DNA from: Gimesia maris
Lineage (GTDB): Bacteria; Planctomycetota; Planctomycetia; Planctomycetales; Planctomycetaceae
NCBI RefSeq assembly: GCF_008298035.1
Contig: NZ_CP042910.1
Coordinates: 1-64,000, forward strand
DNA length: 64,000 bases
Reading direction: 5' to 3'
Shown: positions 11,189-20,519 of the stretch, piece after piece
Numbering within the stretch: the first letter of the stretch is position 1
Layout: each line of letters opens with the position of its first letter
The notes under the pieces: generated by a model
Seen by the model: the letters and a program-made list of their open reading frames with translations, nothing else
Databases searched by the model: none
What the model was told of the DNA's origin: nothing
Position numbers and translations under genes: made by a program

Positions 11189-11935
11189 TTACAAACACTC
11201 GACTAAAATTTCAGAGATATGCATCACGCGAATCGGTTTCTTCTGGCGGCGGATAATGCCATCCAGGTGCATCAGGCAGGACATATCCAGAGCCGTCAGA
11301 ACTTCCGTACCCGCCTGTTCGTGGTCGTGCACACGATCTTCTCCCATCATGCAGGAAACCGCTTCTTCAGCGACCGCGAATGTTCCACCAAAACCACAAC
11401 ATTCATCGGGCCGTTGCAGTTCAGAGAGTTCCACCCCCTCGATGCTTTCCAGCAGCACGCGCACATTGCCGAACGGGGGGCCCATGACTTCGCTGGAACT
11501 GGCAAGTCTTAATTCGCGCAGTCCATGACAACTCTGATGCAGGCCGACCTTGTGAGGAAAGCGTCCCGATAGAGTTTTGATTCCCAGGACGTTCGTCAGA
11601 TAATCGCAGAACTCGTAGGTTTTCGCTTTGAGCTCCTCATACTCGGCGTTATCCGGAAAGTATTCATCATAGTGGTGTGTGACCATCGAGACACAACTGC
11701 CCGAGGGACAGACAACCGCGTCATAGCCTTTGAAAATTTCCAGAAAGCGTTTTGCCAGCGGCTCCACTTCATTAGTACAGCCGGTATTTGCCATAGGCTG
11801 ACCACAGCAGGTCTGGCTTTCCGGATATTCCACATCCACCCCGAAATGTTCTAATACTTTCAGGGTCGAAATTCCTACCTGCGGGTACAGTTGATCAATA
11901 TAACAGGGGATAAACAAGCCGACTTTGGGCGCCAT
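11189..11935 (-). CDS. lutA: LutA-type (Fe-S)-binding protein (lactate utilisation)
   Basis: LutA is the first gene of the lactate-oxidation operon. The 248-residue product contains two CCG domains: the TCCGQPMANTG motif at about 42-52 and ECCGFGGTF at 178-186. CCG domains are cysteine-rich folds, also seen in GlpC and heterodisulfide reductase, that bind iron-sulfur clusters or contact redox partners. The start is ATG at 11935. The 224-base gap upstream (11936-12159) probably holds the operon promoter; no regulator site stood out there. Confidence 0.9.
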   Translation of the reverse strand: MAPKVGLFIPCYIDQLYPQVGISTLKVLEHFGVDVEYPESQTCCGQPMANTGCTNEVEPLAKRFLEIFKGYDAVVCPSGSCVSMVTHHYDEYFPDNAEYEELKAKTYEFCDYLTNVLGIKTLSGRFPHKVGLHQSCHGLRELRLASSSEVMGPPFGNVRVLLESIEGVELSELQRPDECCGFGGTFAVAEEAVSCMMGEDRVHDHEQAGTEVLTALDMSCLMHLDGIIRRQKKPIRVMHISEILVECL

Positions 11936-12159
11936 AGTGCGGGACTCAAAAGAGGTTCAGATTCGATCATAATAAACTTTGATGATGCTTTACTCCTTTA
12001 TAGTCCGTACCACCACGAATGCCAAGCCGACAGATGCTCGGGAAAAGAGGATGTACACCTCAGAAACCTGCATTTCAGCAGAGACGGTCAGCGCAGGAAA
12101 TACTTATGTTTCTTACGTTAAACGCTCCTGGAGAGAGAATTCGCGAGCAACCGCAAGAA

Positions 12160-12936
12160 TTAAGCAGCTGGCGCGATCGATGTATCGCAGGCAGTCTGCC
12201 AGTTGCTTTGAAGATGCTTGAGATTCAAACCGCCCACCACCAGGTTACTGACACCCGGGTTGCGCAGCACAAAGGGAATCGCTTCCGCGGGAGAGAGCTG
12301 ACCTGAAGCAAGCCCCTTCTTCACGAAGACTCCCACACCCTTTTGTGCGGCTTGAACCAGGAGTGCTTCATGACTGCGATCCTGCAGATGATATTCCACC
12401 ATCAGTACATCCGCCCAGTCGAGCGCCGCCTTCGCGCCGGAGAGCGTTTTAGCAGACAGGCCGATCCAGCGAATCGACCCCGCCTGTTTGGCTGCCTGCA
12501 GTGTTTCGATGGCATCACTGTGGTTTAAGATCTCTGTTTCACAGTTGTTTGAATGAATCAGCACCACGTCCAGTACATCGGTCTTGAGTCGACTCAGACT
12601 GCGTTCCAGGCTCGACTGCAGACTCACACGGGAGAAGTCATAGGTGGAAGCACCGTTTTCAAAGGTCTCACCAATTTTAGTCGACAGCAGAAATTCATTA
12701 CGTCGATGTGACAGGAACTGGCCGATGCGTTCTTCGCTGATGCCATAAGCGGGCGCGGTATCAATGTGATTGATCCCCAGGTCCAGTACCGAATTCAGCA
12801 GGCGATCCGTAGTTTGATCATCTGGAAGATCGTAAGACTGACTGTATTTGATCTGCTCGTTGCGGCCTATTTTGAAGGCACCAAAACCCAGTGCGCTGAC
12901 GGAAAAGCCGGTGTTTCCCAAAGGACGGTATTGCAT
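12160..12936 (-). CDS. Aldo/keto reductase family protein
   Basis: This is a TIM-barrel oxidoreductase expected to use NADPH on a carbonyl substrate. The 258-residue product keeps the catalytic tetrad positions: Asp59 and Tyr64 in HIDTAPAYG, Lys87 in LLSTKIG and His128 in VVLIHSN. The C-terminal cofactor region FVLRNPGVSNLVVGG is present. At 258 residues it is shorter than the usual 280-330, mainly through short loops, so the substrate pocket may be open. It starts 24 bases downstream of the FAD oxidoreductase on the same strand, so the pair probably acts in one pathway. The substrate is unknown. Confidence 0.88.
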   Translation of the reverse strand: MQYRPLGNTGFSVSALGFGAFKIGRNEQIKYSQSYDLPDDQTTDRLLNSVLDLGINHIDTAPAYGISEERIGQFLSHRRNEFLLSTKIGETFENGASTYDFSRVSLQSSLERSLSRLKTDVLDVVLIHSNNCETEILNHSDAIETLQAAKQAGSIRWIGLSAKTLSGAKAALDWADVLMVEYHLQDRSHEALLVQAAQKGVGVFVKKGLASGQLSPAEAIPFVLRNPGVSNLVVGGLNLKHLQSNWQTACDTSIAPAA

Positions 12937-12960
12937 GTTCGAAGTTCAACCTGACGGAGA

Positions 12961-14208
12961 TCAGGCAGCCTCTCGTTGACTAAACGGTTCATCAAGCCTC
13001 ACCCAGTCGACTGCTGTTTCCCAGGGAGGCAAAGCCACCTGCGGACGAAGAAATCGCGTCAGCTCTGACTTCCACGAATCATCCAGCGGCGTCGGTGCAA
13101 CAGGAATTGCGGACAGTCGCTCACAGATTTCTTCCGCCAGCTGAGGTGCCAGCGCCAGCTTGGTAGGCCACGCCGTGAACAGGTTGCCTTCCTGCAGGAT
13201 TTGTGGCGTTTCCGGGCGATGTCCCGATTTCGTTGCCCCTTCGGCGCGATCGACAGTGTAAGAATTCCATTCCAGGCCGTTGAGTTCGATTCCCGGTACC
13301 GAAGCCACCAGCTCCCGGGCAGCATGTTCAATCAGAGCGCGTCGATTCATGCTCACGCCCGTCTCGGCAACCTGGCCACCAATCTGCCAGACCGTGCGTC
13401 CCTGGCAATCAATGTCTGAGGTGATCGTGACTCTGGTTTTCGCACCATCCACACAATGCCCGTTAAAGGGAGGCAGCGTCCCTCTGACCAAAGCCATATG
13501 CAGCGGCCGCTTCTGCATCACACTTTTACCCGGTACTTCAGTAGCAGGACTTGCCTGCTGCAACAGGCTTTCGTTTCCACTGCCTGCCGTCAGTAATATT
13601 GCCGCCGTTTGAATGGTCACCGGCGTCCGCTGGGGATCCAGAATCTGAACCGCTGATAGCTTTCCGTTTTGATCGTGAACGAATTTCAGACTTTCCGGAT
13701 CGTATTTTAATATCTGTTCAGGAAACGCTTCCGCCAGATTTCGGATCAGGCTGTAAGGCGAGATCACCTGTTCGTCCATCTGACCAATCGAGCCCGGGCA
13801 GTCAGAGAGGAGTTCGGGAACATCTTCGGGGGCGAGATTTTTCGGGACCACCTGCAGCCCCATCTTCGCGCCAAACATACCCAGCCGGGAAGACAGCGAT
13901 TCAGTACGCCACAGATAACAGTTATTCGAACGAATTTCGGTCTGGGATAAATCGGGCAGCTTTTCGCCGGCCAGCGACTGTCTCCAGATCGAGGGCATCT
14001 CACGGATGCGGCGGGCAGAGCCGGTCATCATGCCCTGCAGGGTATATTTTAAACCACCATGAATAATTCCCTGTGAGGCAACGGTCTGCCCGCTTCCCAG
14101 GGCGGATGCTTCCAGCAGCAGGCACCTGTATCCCCGTCGACTGGCTTCATGCATCGTCCACAGGCCGGCAATCCCTCCTCCGAATATGATCAAATCAACG
14201 TTTGGCAC
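12961..14208 (-). CDS. FAD-dependent oxidoreductase (glycerol-3-phosphate dehydrogenase-like)
   Basis: The 415-residue product has an N-terminal FAD-binding dinucleotide fold with GGGIAG at residues 10-15, followed by LLLEASALGSGQTVASQGIIHGG. The latter resembles the substrate-loop region of the DAO/GlpD superfamily. A further segment with QIGGQVAETGVSMNRR and a C-terminal helical region complete the fold. No signal peptide or membrane segment is seen, so it is probably cytoplasmic. It lies upstream of the aldo/keto reductase with a 24-base gap. The substrate could be a hydroxy acid, amino acid or polyol phosphate; the sequence does not decide. Confidence 0.8.
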   Translation of the reverse strand: MPNVDLIIFGGGIAGLWTMHEASRRGYRCLLLEASALGSGQTVASQGIIHGGLKYTLQGMMTGSARRIREMPSIWRQSLAGEKLPDLSQTEIRSNNCYLWRTESLSSRLGMFGAKMGLQVVPKNLAPEDVPELLSDCPGSIGQMDEQVISPYSLIRNLAEAFPEQILKYDPESLKFVHDQNGKLSAVQILDPQRTPVTIQTAAILLTAGSGNESLLQQASPATEVPGKSVMQKRPLHMALVRGTLPPFNGHCVDGAKTRVTITSDIDCQGRTVWQIGGQVAETGVSMNRRALIEHAARELVASVPGIELNGLEWNSYTVDRAEGATKSGHRPETPQILQEGNLFTAWPTKLALAPQLAEEICERLSAIPVAPTPLDDSWKSELTRFLRPQVALPPWETAVDWVRLDEPFSQREAA

Positions 14209-14411
14209 ACCGAGAATCCTTTCTCAATACAGCAGGCACCATTTCCCTGGTCAGCTAGCGCGAAACCATGGCGCTAACGGTTTTTACTATTTCTGCCCTG
14301 ATCCGAAAAGATGAATCAGCCCGATTGAACTGTTCACAGTTTCAGTTTTCGGGAAAAAGCCCCCGTCTGCTGCTCAAGTACCGTATCCGGGCGTGCTTAC
14401 AGAACCGTCTG

Positions 14412-14876
14412 CTACTGCTTTTTGAGCATCACGATCGCTTCGACTTCGACGGTAATATTTCCCGGAAGAGAGCCCATACCGACGGCACTGCGGGCGGCGC
14501 GGCCATTCTCGCCGAACACCTGCACGATCAGATCACTGAAACCGTTGATGACCTGGGGATGCCGTTTGAAATCAGGAGCCGCATTCACCATGCCCAGTAC
14601 TTTGACGAACCGATCAATCCGATTCAAGTCGCCCAGGTACTGCTTCAATGTCGCCAGCATCGTCAAAGCAACGGAACGAGCTGCCTCAACGCCCTGTTCT
14701 TCAGTCAAATCGTCGCCCACACGCCCGGTGTGCATACTGCCATCCAGTTTAATAGGGCCATGTCCGGAGACATACAACATATCATCGACCTGTACGACAG
14801 GGTTATAAATGCCGCCTGGCTTGGGGGCTGTGGGAAGTTCGAGGTTCAGTTCTTCGATCTTGGCTTCGATACTCAT
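14412..14876 (-). CDS. RidA family protein (YjgF/UK114)
   Basis: RidA proteins hydrolyse reactive enamine/imine intermediates made by PLP enzymes. The 154-residue product shows the family features: PTAPKPGGIYNPVVQVDDML, YVSGHGP and a C-terminal GMGSLPGNITVEVEAIVML. Trp or Arg at the usual active-site position is not certain by eye, and several Rid subfamilies lack deaminase activity. An in-frame ATG 75 bases upstream exists, but the ATG at 14876 is preferred because AGGAAAA lies upstream at good distance and the conserved region begins directly after it. It is divergent from floA. Confidence 0.88.
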   Translation of the reverse strand: MSIEAKIEELNLELPTAPKPGGIYNPVVQVDDMLYVSGHGPIKLDGSMHTGRVGDDLTEEQGVEAARSVALTMLATLKQYLGDLNRIDRFVKVLGMVNAAPDFKRHPQVINGFSDLIVQVFGENGRAARSAVGMGSLPGNITVEVEAIVMLKKQ

Positions 14877-15175
14877 AGGGTTTTCCTGCTTTACTGAAGT
14901 CCGTTCTATTTGTGAATCCGCTGTCCCGGTAACAACGGAATTTGAAAACATGGTTTATTTAAAACAGAATAAAGACCGCAAAACCGATTTCCAATCGATC
15001 GAACCAGACTGTTTTGAAAAACAGAATGATCCAATTCAAGCTCAATTTCGTTTTCTGATGTGAACTAATGCGAAAAATGCAAAAAGCTGCTGAAAATTAC
15101 TTTTTGTTTTGACCTTCAGGCAGTTATGATATTTCAGAGGCAGCTGTCTCAGAAACAAATACTAACAAGGGAGTT

Positions 15176-16120
15176 ATGCAGACAATGGAAGATCTCTGGC
15201 CAGTTGTAGCATTTGCCATCGGTGGAATCGGAATTTTACTGGGCATCGTCTTCGTGGCGTTGTTTGCCCGTTATTTCAAGTTGTGGATCCAGGCCTTCAG
15301 TTCGCGCGCCAAAATTGGTCCGCTTGCCCTGGTCTTTATGTCACTCCGGAAGGTAAAGCCATCTGTCATCGTTGATACCAAAATCATGGCGGTCCAGGCC
15401 GGACTGACGGATATTCCCACACAGGCGTTTGAAGCACACTACCTGGCAGGCGGGAATGTACACCGCGTCGTGCATGCTCTGATTGTCGCCCACCGGGCCC
15501 GCATCGATCTGGACTGGGATACCGCCTCTGCGATCGATCTGGCTGGACGAAATATCATCTCCGCGGTCGAAACCAGCGTGGACCCCAAAGTCATTGATTG
15601 CCCCGATCCCAAGAAAAGTGGTCGGCCCACGCTGGACGGCGTTGCCAAGGATGGGATACAACTCAAGGCGCGTGCCCGTGTCACCGTGCGAACCAATTTA
15701 AGTCAGCTGGTCGGAGGAGCCACCGAAGAGACAATTATCGCCCGCGTCGGCGAAGGAATTGTTTCTGCCATCGGTTCCTGTGAAAGTCATAAGGAAGTTC
15801 TGGCGAATCCGTCTGTCATTGCCCGCAATGTGCTGGACCGTGGTCTGGATACCCAGACAGCGTTTTCCATTGTCTCCATCGATATCGCTGATATTGATGT
15901 TGGTGAAAACATTGGTGCACGCCTCCGGGTGGATCAGGCCGAAGCCGACATGCGGATCGCACAGGCACTCGCAGAAGAAAGACGGGCCGAAGCGGTTGCC
16001 TCCGAACAGGAAATGATCGCCACGACTCAGGAAAATCAGGCAAAAGTGGTCCTCGCCGAAGCCGAAATTCCGCTCGCCATGGCCGATTCCTTCCAGGAAG
16101 GCAATCTGAGAGCCGTCTGA
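15176..16120 (+). CDS. floA: Flotillin-like protein FloA
   Basis: FloA is a membrane-anchored SPFH-type scaffold that organises functional membrane microdomains. The 314-residue product has one N-terminal hydrophobic segment (about 8-31) and no cleavable signal. The conserved body [16 protein letters not shown] and the stretch [21 protein letters not shown] follow. It ends with an Ala/Glu-rich coiled coil (about 240-300) typical of flotillins. Length and sequence fit the bacterial UPF0365 family. An AAGGGAG run lies just before the start. The partner NfeD protein often found beside flotillins is not next to it here. Confidence 0.92.
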   Translation: MQTMEDLWPVVAFAIGGIGILLGIVFVALFARYFKLWIQAFSSRAKIGPLALVFMSLRKVKPSVIVDTKIMAVQAGLTDIPTQAFEAHYLAGGNVHRVVHALIVAHRARIDLDWDTASAIDLAGRNIISAVETSVDPKVIDCPDPKKSGRPTLDGVAKDGIQLKARARVTVRTNLSQLVGGATEETIIARVGEGIVSAIGSCESHKEVLANPSVIARNVLDRGLDTQTAFSIVSIDIADIDVGENIGARLRVDQAEADMRIAQALAEERRAEAVASEQEMIATTQENQAKVVLAEAEIPLAMADSFQEGNLRAV

Positions 16121-16382
16121 GCATGTTTGTATGTATAGTTTAATTCAAGCGTATCGATCGATTCAATCAGGCCGGCTGTAAGGGATTCAACAGCACCGGA
16201 AAAGCTTTCAAAGCAAACTTCTTTGATAAGTCGATGATTAGAAAATACCAGACAGGATGTGTTTTTGTAAAAACTGGTTGAAATTTGGGTTGGTGATTGA
16301 CTAATATTATGTCAGTAACAGCAGCAGGAGGTTGTTGTGGACTGAATTCTCCGGATCACCTCGAGAGAGTTTTCGTTTACCT

Positions 16383-16592
16383 ATGACTGATATCACAACA
16401 ATAAATATTACTGAAAAACAACTGGACCTCCTGTTGTCAGGTTTGCGCTACGTAAAGAGTGCAGAAAAATTGCGAGTCGAAGAACCGACTACGGACTATG
16501 TTCGCACTCGCACAGAGAAATTGAACGAGATCAAACACCTCGTCGATACTCTGAATTCCTCGCCTCGCAAACAAAGTGCAGCTCAGGTTTAA
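16383..16592 (+). CDS. Small protein of unknown function
   Basis: I do not recognise this 69-residue product. It is hydrophilic and probably helical (KQLDLLLSGLRYVKSAEKL, then EKLNEIKHLVDTLN), without signal or membrane segments. The reading frame stays open upstream to TTG codons at 16332 and 16335, just after a perfect AGGAGG at 16326-16331. The real start may therefore be a TTG giving 85-86 residues, although that spacing is unusually short. The ATG at 16383 is the conservative choice. It stands alone between floA and the condensing-enzyme gene. Confidence 0.6.
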   Translation: MTDITTINITEKQLDLLLSGLRYVKSAEKLRVEEPTTDYVRTRTEKLNEIKHLVDTLNSSPRKQSAAQV

Positions 16593-16733
16593 GTTTTTTC
16601 AGCGCTTAGGTTGAGTTTCGTTCCCAGATCCAATTCAATAGGACGTTCTTTCTGCGCGCAGAAGTTCTCACTTTTGTGCCCGGTCACGTCGTCTCTTTTA
16701 TCAGCCTGTTGGAATGGGAATTGAATACCGCTT

Positions 16734-17780
16734 ATGCGTTATGAGCATGTTTGCGTCGAAGCTGTCTGCTGTACCCTGCCACCCCATATCGTCACTTCCG
16801 ACGAAATCGAAGCGCAGCTGGCACCCGTTTATGATCGACTCGGTCTGCCCGCAGGCCGACTGGAACTGATGACAGGCATTCAGGAACGACGCTTTTTCGA
16901 TCCGGGCACGCTCCCCGGTACCATCAGCGCTCAGACCGTGAACAAGCTCCTCGATCACTGTCAGCTCGACCGCAAATACATTGGTGCCCTGTTTCATGGC
17001 TCCGTCTGTCGTGATCAGCTCGAACCTGCGACCGCCAGCGGCGTGCATCATGCTACTCAACTCCCTAACGCCGCATTAGTGCTCGACATCAGTAATGCCT
17101 GCCTCGGTCTGCTCAATGGGATGGTCTTCATCGCCAACATGATTGAAATGGGACAGATCCGCGCCGGAATCGTCGTCGGAACCGAAGTCGGACGCGACCT
17201 CGTGGAAGGCACCATTCACGATCTGCTCCACGACGACACCTTAACCCGCAAATCCATTAAAAACGACTTTGCTTCCCTGACCATTGGCAGTGGCTCCGCG
17301 GCCATTCTCCTCTGTGACCGTAAACTCAGTCAAACTGGTCATCGTCTGCTCGGCGGTAACTTTCAGACCGATACCTCCAGCCACGAACTCTGCGCCGGCG
17401 GTGTCGAAGCACAAAAACACGGCGATCACCGCCCTCGTATGCAGACCGATTCCGAATCCCTGCTCGTCGCCGGCGTCAATCTCGCCATCCCCACCTGGGA
17501 ACAGACTAAAACCACGCTCGGCTGGAAAAACGAAGACGTCAACCGCGTTTTCACCCACCAGGTCGGTAAAGCACATCGCAAACTCCTGCTCGAAAAACTG
17601 GGTCTCGATACCAGCCTTGACTATCCCACCGTCGAAACACTGGGTAACACCGGCGCCGCTGCACTCCCCATGGCCTGGGCGCTCGGCATCGAAAATCAGA
17701 TCCTTCAGGAACAGGATCGTATCGCTTTACTCGGCATCGGTAGCGGCCTTAATTCGCTCATGCTGGGTGTCCAGTGGTAA
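16734..17780 (+). CDS. 3-oxoacyl-ACP synthase III family protein (FabH/OleA-like)
   Basis: This is a thiolase-fold enzyme that condenses acyl thioesters. The 348-residue product keeps the catalytic triad: Cys123 in [10 protein letters not shown], His275 in FTHQVGKAH and Asn305 in [10 protein letters not shown]. The NACLG motif and the lone-gene context resemble OleA (head-to-head condensation of acyl-CoAs) as well as FabH homologues; no fatty-acid genes lie nearby. No signal peptide is present, so it is cytoplasmic. The enzyme class is secure; the substrate is not. Whether it serves primary fatty-acid synthesis or hydrocarbon or ketone synthesis needs a tree with FabH and OleA. Confidence 0.85.
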   Translation: MRYEHVCVEAVCCTLPPHIVTSDEIEAQLAPVYDRLGLPAGRLELMTGIQERRFFDPGTLPGTISAQTVNKLLDHCQLDRKYIGALFHGSVCRDQLEPATASGVHHATQLPNAALVLDISNACLGLLNGMVFIANMIEMGQIRAGIVVGTEVGRDLVEGTIHDLLHDDTLTRKSIKNDFASLTIGSGSAAILLCDRKLSQTGHRLLGGNFQTDTSSHELCAGGVEAQKHGDHRPRMQTDSESLLVAGVNLAIPTWEQTKTTLGWKNEDVNRVFTHQVGKAHRKLLLEKLGLDTSLDYPTVETLGNTGAAALPMAWALGIENQILQEQDRIALLGIGSGLNSLMLGVQW

Positions 17781-18172
17781 CCATCGATTTGACCAGCCCG
17801 CTTCACTGAGATTTCCTTAATCCTGCAGTTCAGCTTTAGTCATCTTTCCTGAACCGCGTAATCGTTTTATTTTCATCGCGACAGTTGCTGGGGTGGCAGT
17901 TTGTAGCGGTTGCTTTGGTTGTTTTGAATAGGCAGTTTCTGGCAAAGTTGACCCTCAATCATTTCTAAGTATCGTTGATTGCTGTAAATCTGGCTGAACG
18001 GGATAGTCTGATTACACCCGATAAACCGATTCTAATCGGGGAGACCAATCCACCGCGATCATCCAGGAACAGGATGTGACGTCGACCCATCAGGAATTTC
18101 CATTTGTTTTCGCGAACAGACAAATGAGATAGAACGTTCTATCACCAGACATGTAACAGCAAGGAATGCCGA
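17781..18172. other. Intergenic region upstream of the porin gene
   Basis: No gene is seen in these 392 bases. The region contains a weak stem (CCCGAT at 18017-18022 with ATCGGG at 18035-18040, 12-base loop) and AT-rich stretches that could hold the porin promoter, but no clear -35/-10 pair could be assigned. Confidence 0.4.
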
Positions 18173-19807
18173 ATGCGTCTTCGCGTGATTTTATCTTTGA
18201 GTGTGGTCGCTTCATCTGCTTTGGCCACCGCCAGACTCAGCGCAGAAACTAATTCCCCTGCCGTACCGCCCGCACCAGCGGCCCAGGCCGAATACGATGG
18301 CATCGAACCAGAGCTGACACCTGTTTCTACAGTTTTCCAGTCCGCAGAAGAACCCTCTGCCGATTCGGTCATTCCGCCGAATACCGAAGAGTCCGAAGAT
18401 GAAATCATTTTCGATGACCCATCGCCTGTGAAACCTCCTGCTAATCCGTATAAACCACTGTTCTATGATAACACGTTTGGCAGCTACCTCAGCAATCCCG
18501 ACCATCCTTACCTGCTCGGGGAACGCTTCAAGGAAATGCCGCTCGGCCATGACTGTTCGCCTTACACGCTTTCGGTCGGCGGCGAACTGCGACATCGCTA
18601 TATGCACGAACAGAATCGTCTGCGACCAGGTGGACCCGTCAATACCGATTACAATCTCTGGCGCTGGCGTCAGTATTTCGATCTGCAGCTCGGCGATTAC
18701 GCCCGTGTCTACTTCGAAGGCATCGATGCCTCCATCTTCGATAACGATCTGCCACCCACGCCCATTGATATCAACCGCTGGAATGTGCAGAACGCATTCG
18801 TTGACGTCAAACTCCATGAATGGAACGGCGCACCCGGCTGGTTTCGGTATGGTCGACAGGAAATGCTCTACGGCTCGCAGCATCTGATCTCGCCACTCGA
18901 CTGGTCGAACACACGTCGTAACTTTGAAGGCTTCAAATATTTTCATCATACTGAAACCGTTCACATCGACGCCTTCATCACTAACCCTGTGAATACGGGC
19001 GGCGGTAACCAGCCTCTCAGCCAGTACGATAACAGCAGAGACAAACCCGATACCTCCGTCACCTTCAGCGGGATCTACGCCACCATTCTGTCGGATGGCG
19101 GTCCGGAACTGCTCGACCTGTATTACCTCTGGCTCCGTGATGAAACCAACACCCCCAACCGACCCGATGGTTCGCGTCACACCGCCGGCGGTCGCTTCAA
19201 AACCACCCGCGAAGTTCAGGACGACTGCTGCAAAGTTACCCGCATCTGGGACTTCGAAACCGAAGGTGCCTACCAGTTCGGAAACGATGACGGCAAACGC
19301 GTCTCCGCAGGCTTCTTTACCTCGGTCCTGGGTCACACCTGGACCACGGTTCCCTGGTCGCCACGCCTGAGCGGTCTGTTCTATTACGGTTCCGGTAACT
19401 CCGATCCGAATGGCAGTACCAACAATACCTTCAACACACTCTACCCGTTGGGACACGCTTACTGGGGGATCATCGACAACCTGTCCGGCCAGAACCTGTA
19501 TGACTGGAGTCTGCAACTGAACGCCAAGCCGACGAAAAAAGTGGGCCTGGTCGGAGCTTTCCACTGGTTCGAAAAAGCCACCACCAACGACTATCTCTAC
19601 AACGTCGCCGGTGCCCCCACGGGAACACTGGGCGGCAGTCGCGACATCGGACAGGAATTCGACCTGATTGGAACCTACACTTTCAACCCCAACTTCAATA
19701 TCCAGGCCGGTTACTCCTGGTTCTGGTACGGCGATTTTGTCGGCGACAACATTCCGCCCCGCAACACCGCCACCCAGTTCTACGTGCAGACCACACTCCG
19801 CTTCTAA
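18173..19807 (+). CDS. Outer-membrane porin, alginate-export-like beta-barrel
   Basis: The 544-residue product has an N-terminal signal peptide (MRLRVILSLSVVASSALATA) and then an acidic, Pro-rich linker (about 30-95). The rest, about 110-544, is rich in alternating aromatic and polar strands, as in an outer-membrane barrel. The segment GGELRHRYMHEQNRLR followed by WRWRQYFDLQLGDYARVYFEG is typical of the alginate_exp (AlgE-like) porin family. The protein ends in Phe (QTTLRF), the usual barrel-terminal aromatic residue. This suggests an outer-membrane channel for a solute. The substrate is not shown, and the alginate label is a family name, not a function. The gene is monocistronic. Confidence 0.78.
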   Translation: MRLRVILSLSVVASSALATARLSAETNSPAVPPAPAAQAEYDGIEPELTPVSTVFQSAEEPSADSVIPPNTEESEDEIIFDDPSPVKPPANPYKPLFYDNTFGSYLSNPDHPYLLGERFKEMPLGHDCSPYTLSVGGELRHRYMHEQNRLRPGGPVNTDYNLWRWRQYFDLQLGDYARVYFEGIDASIFDNDLPPTPIDINRWNVQNAFVDVKLHEWNGAPGWFRYGRQEMLYGSQHLISPLDWSNTRRNFEGFKYFHHTETVHIDAFITNPVNTGGGNQPLSQYDNSRDKPDTSVTFSGIYATILSDGGPELLDLYYLWLRDETNTPNRPDGSRHTAGGRFKTTREVQDDCCKVTRIWDFETEGAYQFGNDDGKRVSAGFFTSVLGHTWTTVPWSPRLSGLFYYGSGNSDPNGSTNNTFNTLYPLGHAYWGIIDNLSGQNLYDWSLQLNAKPTKKVGLVGAFHWFEKATTNDYLYNVAGAPTGTLGGSRDIGQEFDLIGTYTFNPNFNIQAGYSWFWYGDFVGDNIPPRNTATQFYVQTTLRF

Positions 19808-20519
19808 CTGTTGGAAGTAGAAAGAGCAGCTGTCATCCGAGCACTGCTCAATCGCCGTGTCTGCAAACATTGAACTTGACCGCGTCGCGCCAACGACGAT
19901 AAGCGTAGACCTGTGTCGCGCGCGTGCCCAGTTTACAGTGCACTGAAACACCGCGAACCACTTCCCGAGGTTCACGCGAAAACCGGACGTTTTTTCCAGA
20001 TCTGCACTGCCTGAAACAGCACCAGTTCGTGATGTATGCCTGCGGGTCGCCGCACATCGCACAGCATCGTCCCGGCACCGCCCCAGTACCGCCTCATATC
20101 GCGACCCTGTCAACCTGTATCGCCACCCCGTTTTCTTCTGACCCCTCTTGACACCGCCGCGCCGTTCGCGAAGATCAGACGCACTCGAGATGACAGAGAA
20201 CAACCCAACTACGAGCAACCAGAGTCCACAGAAAACATTTTCCAACATGTAACACATGACCGACTCTCCCCTCAAACCAGGTATTCCTGTCAGCGGCCCG
20301 CACAGCAACAGAAAACGCGCACAGACATAGAGAGAATCTTAAGGAATGCCACCAGACTGCCCAGCTGAAAATCAGCGACCAGTGATCAGCAAACAGCGAG
20401 AAAAAGAAATCAGAATGAGCATCACCAGATCAGCACGACGAGTGTCATAATCACCTCCCCGTGTGCCACTGTCGGCTTGCCCGACAGTGAAGAAAAACCA
20501 TCTAACTCAAGAAAGAAAA
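19808..20519. other. Non-coding gap with a hairpin and a strong orphan ribosome site
   Basis: No normal gene is seen in these 712 bases between the porin and the first repeat array. Two features stand out. A 9-bp perfect hairpin (CACTGTCGG at 20467-20475 with CCGACAGTG at 20481-20489) has a 5-base loop. On the minus strand, a perfect Shine-Dalgarno sequence GGAGGTGA (complement of 20451-20458) stands just before an ATG at 20448. That ATG opens only an 8-codon frame (MTLVVLIW). Its stop overlaps a second ATG giving a 16-codon hydrophobic frame (MLILISFSRCLLITGR). This looks like a leader- or toxin-like small-peptide site, but no coding evidence beyond the ribosome site exists. Confidence 0.4.

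Noticed and set aside
14256-14276. TAGCGC/GCGCTA stem as a terminator
   Set aside because: The stem is only 6 bp, without a T-run, so there is too little support.
18212-20308. A 698-codon open frame antisense to the porin gene
   Set aside because: It is the mirror frame of a gene with strong coding features, has no ribosome site or recognisable domain, and its composition is that of an antisense frame.
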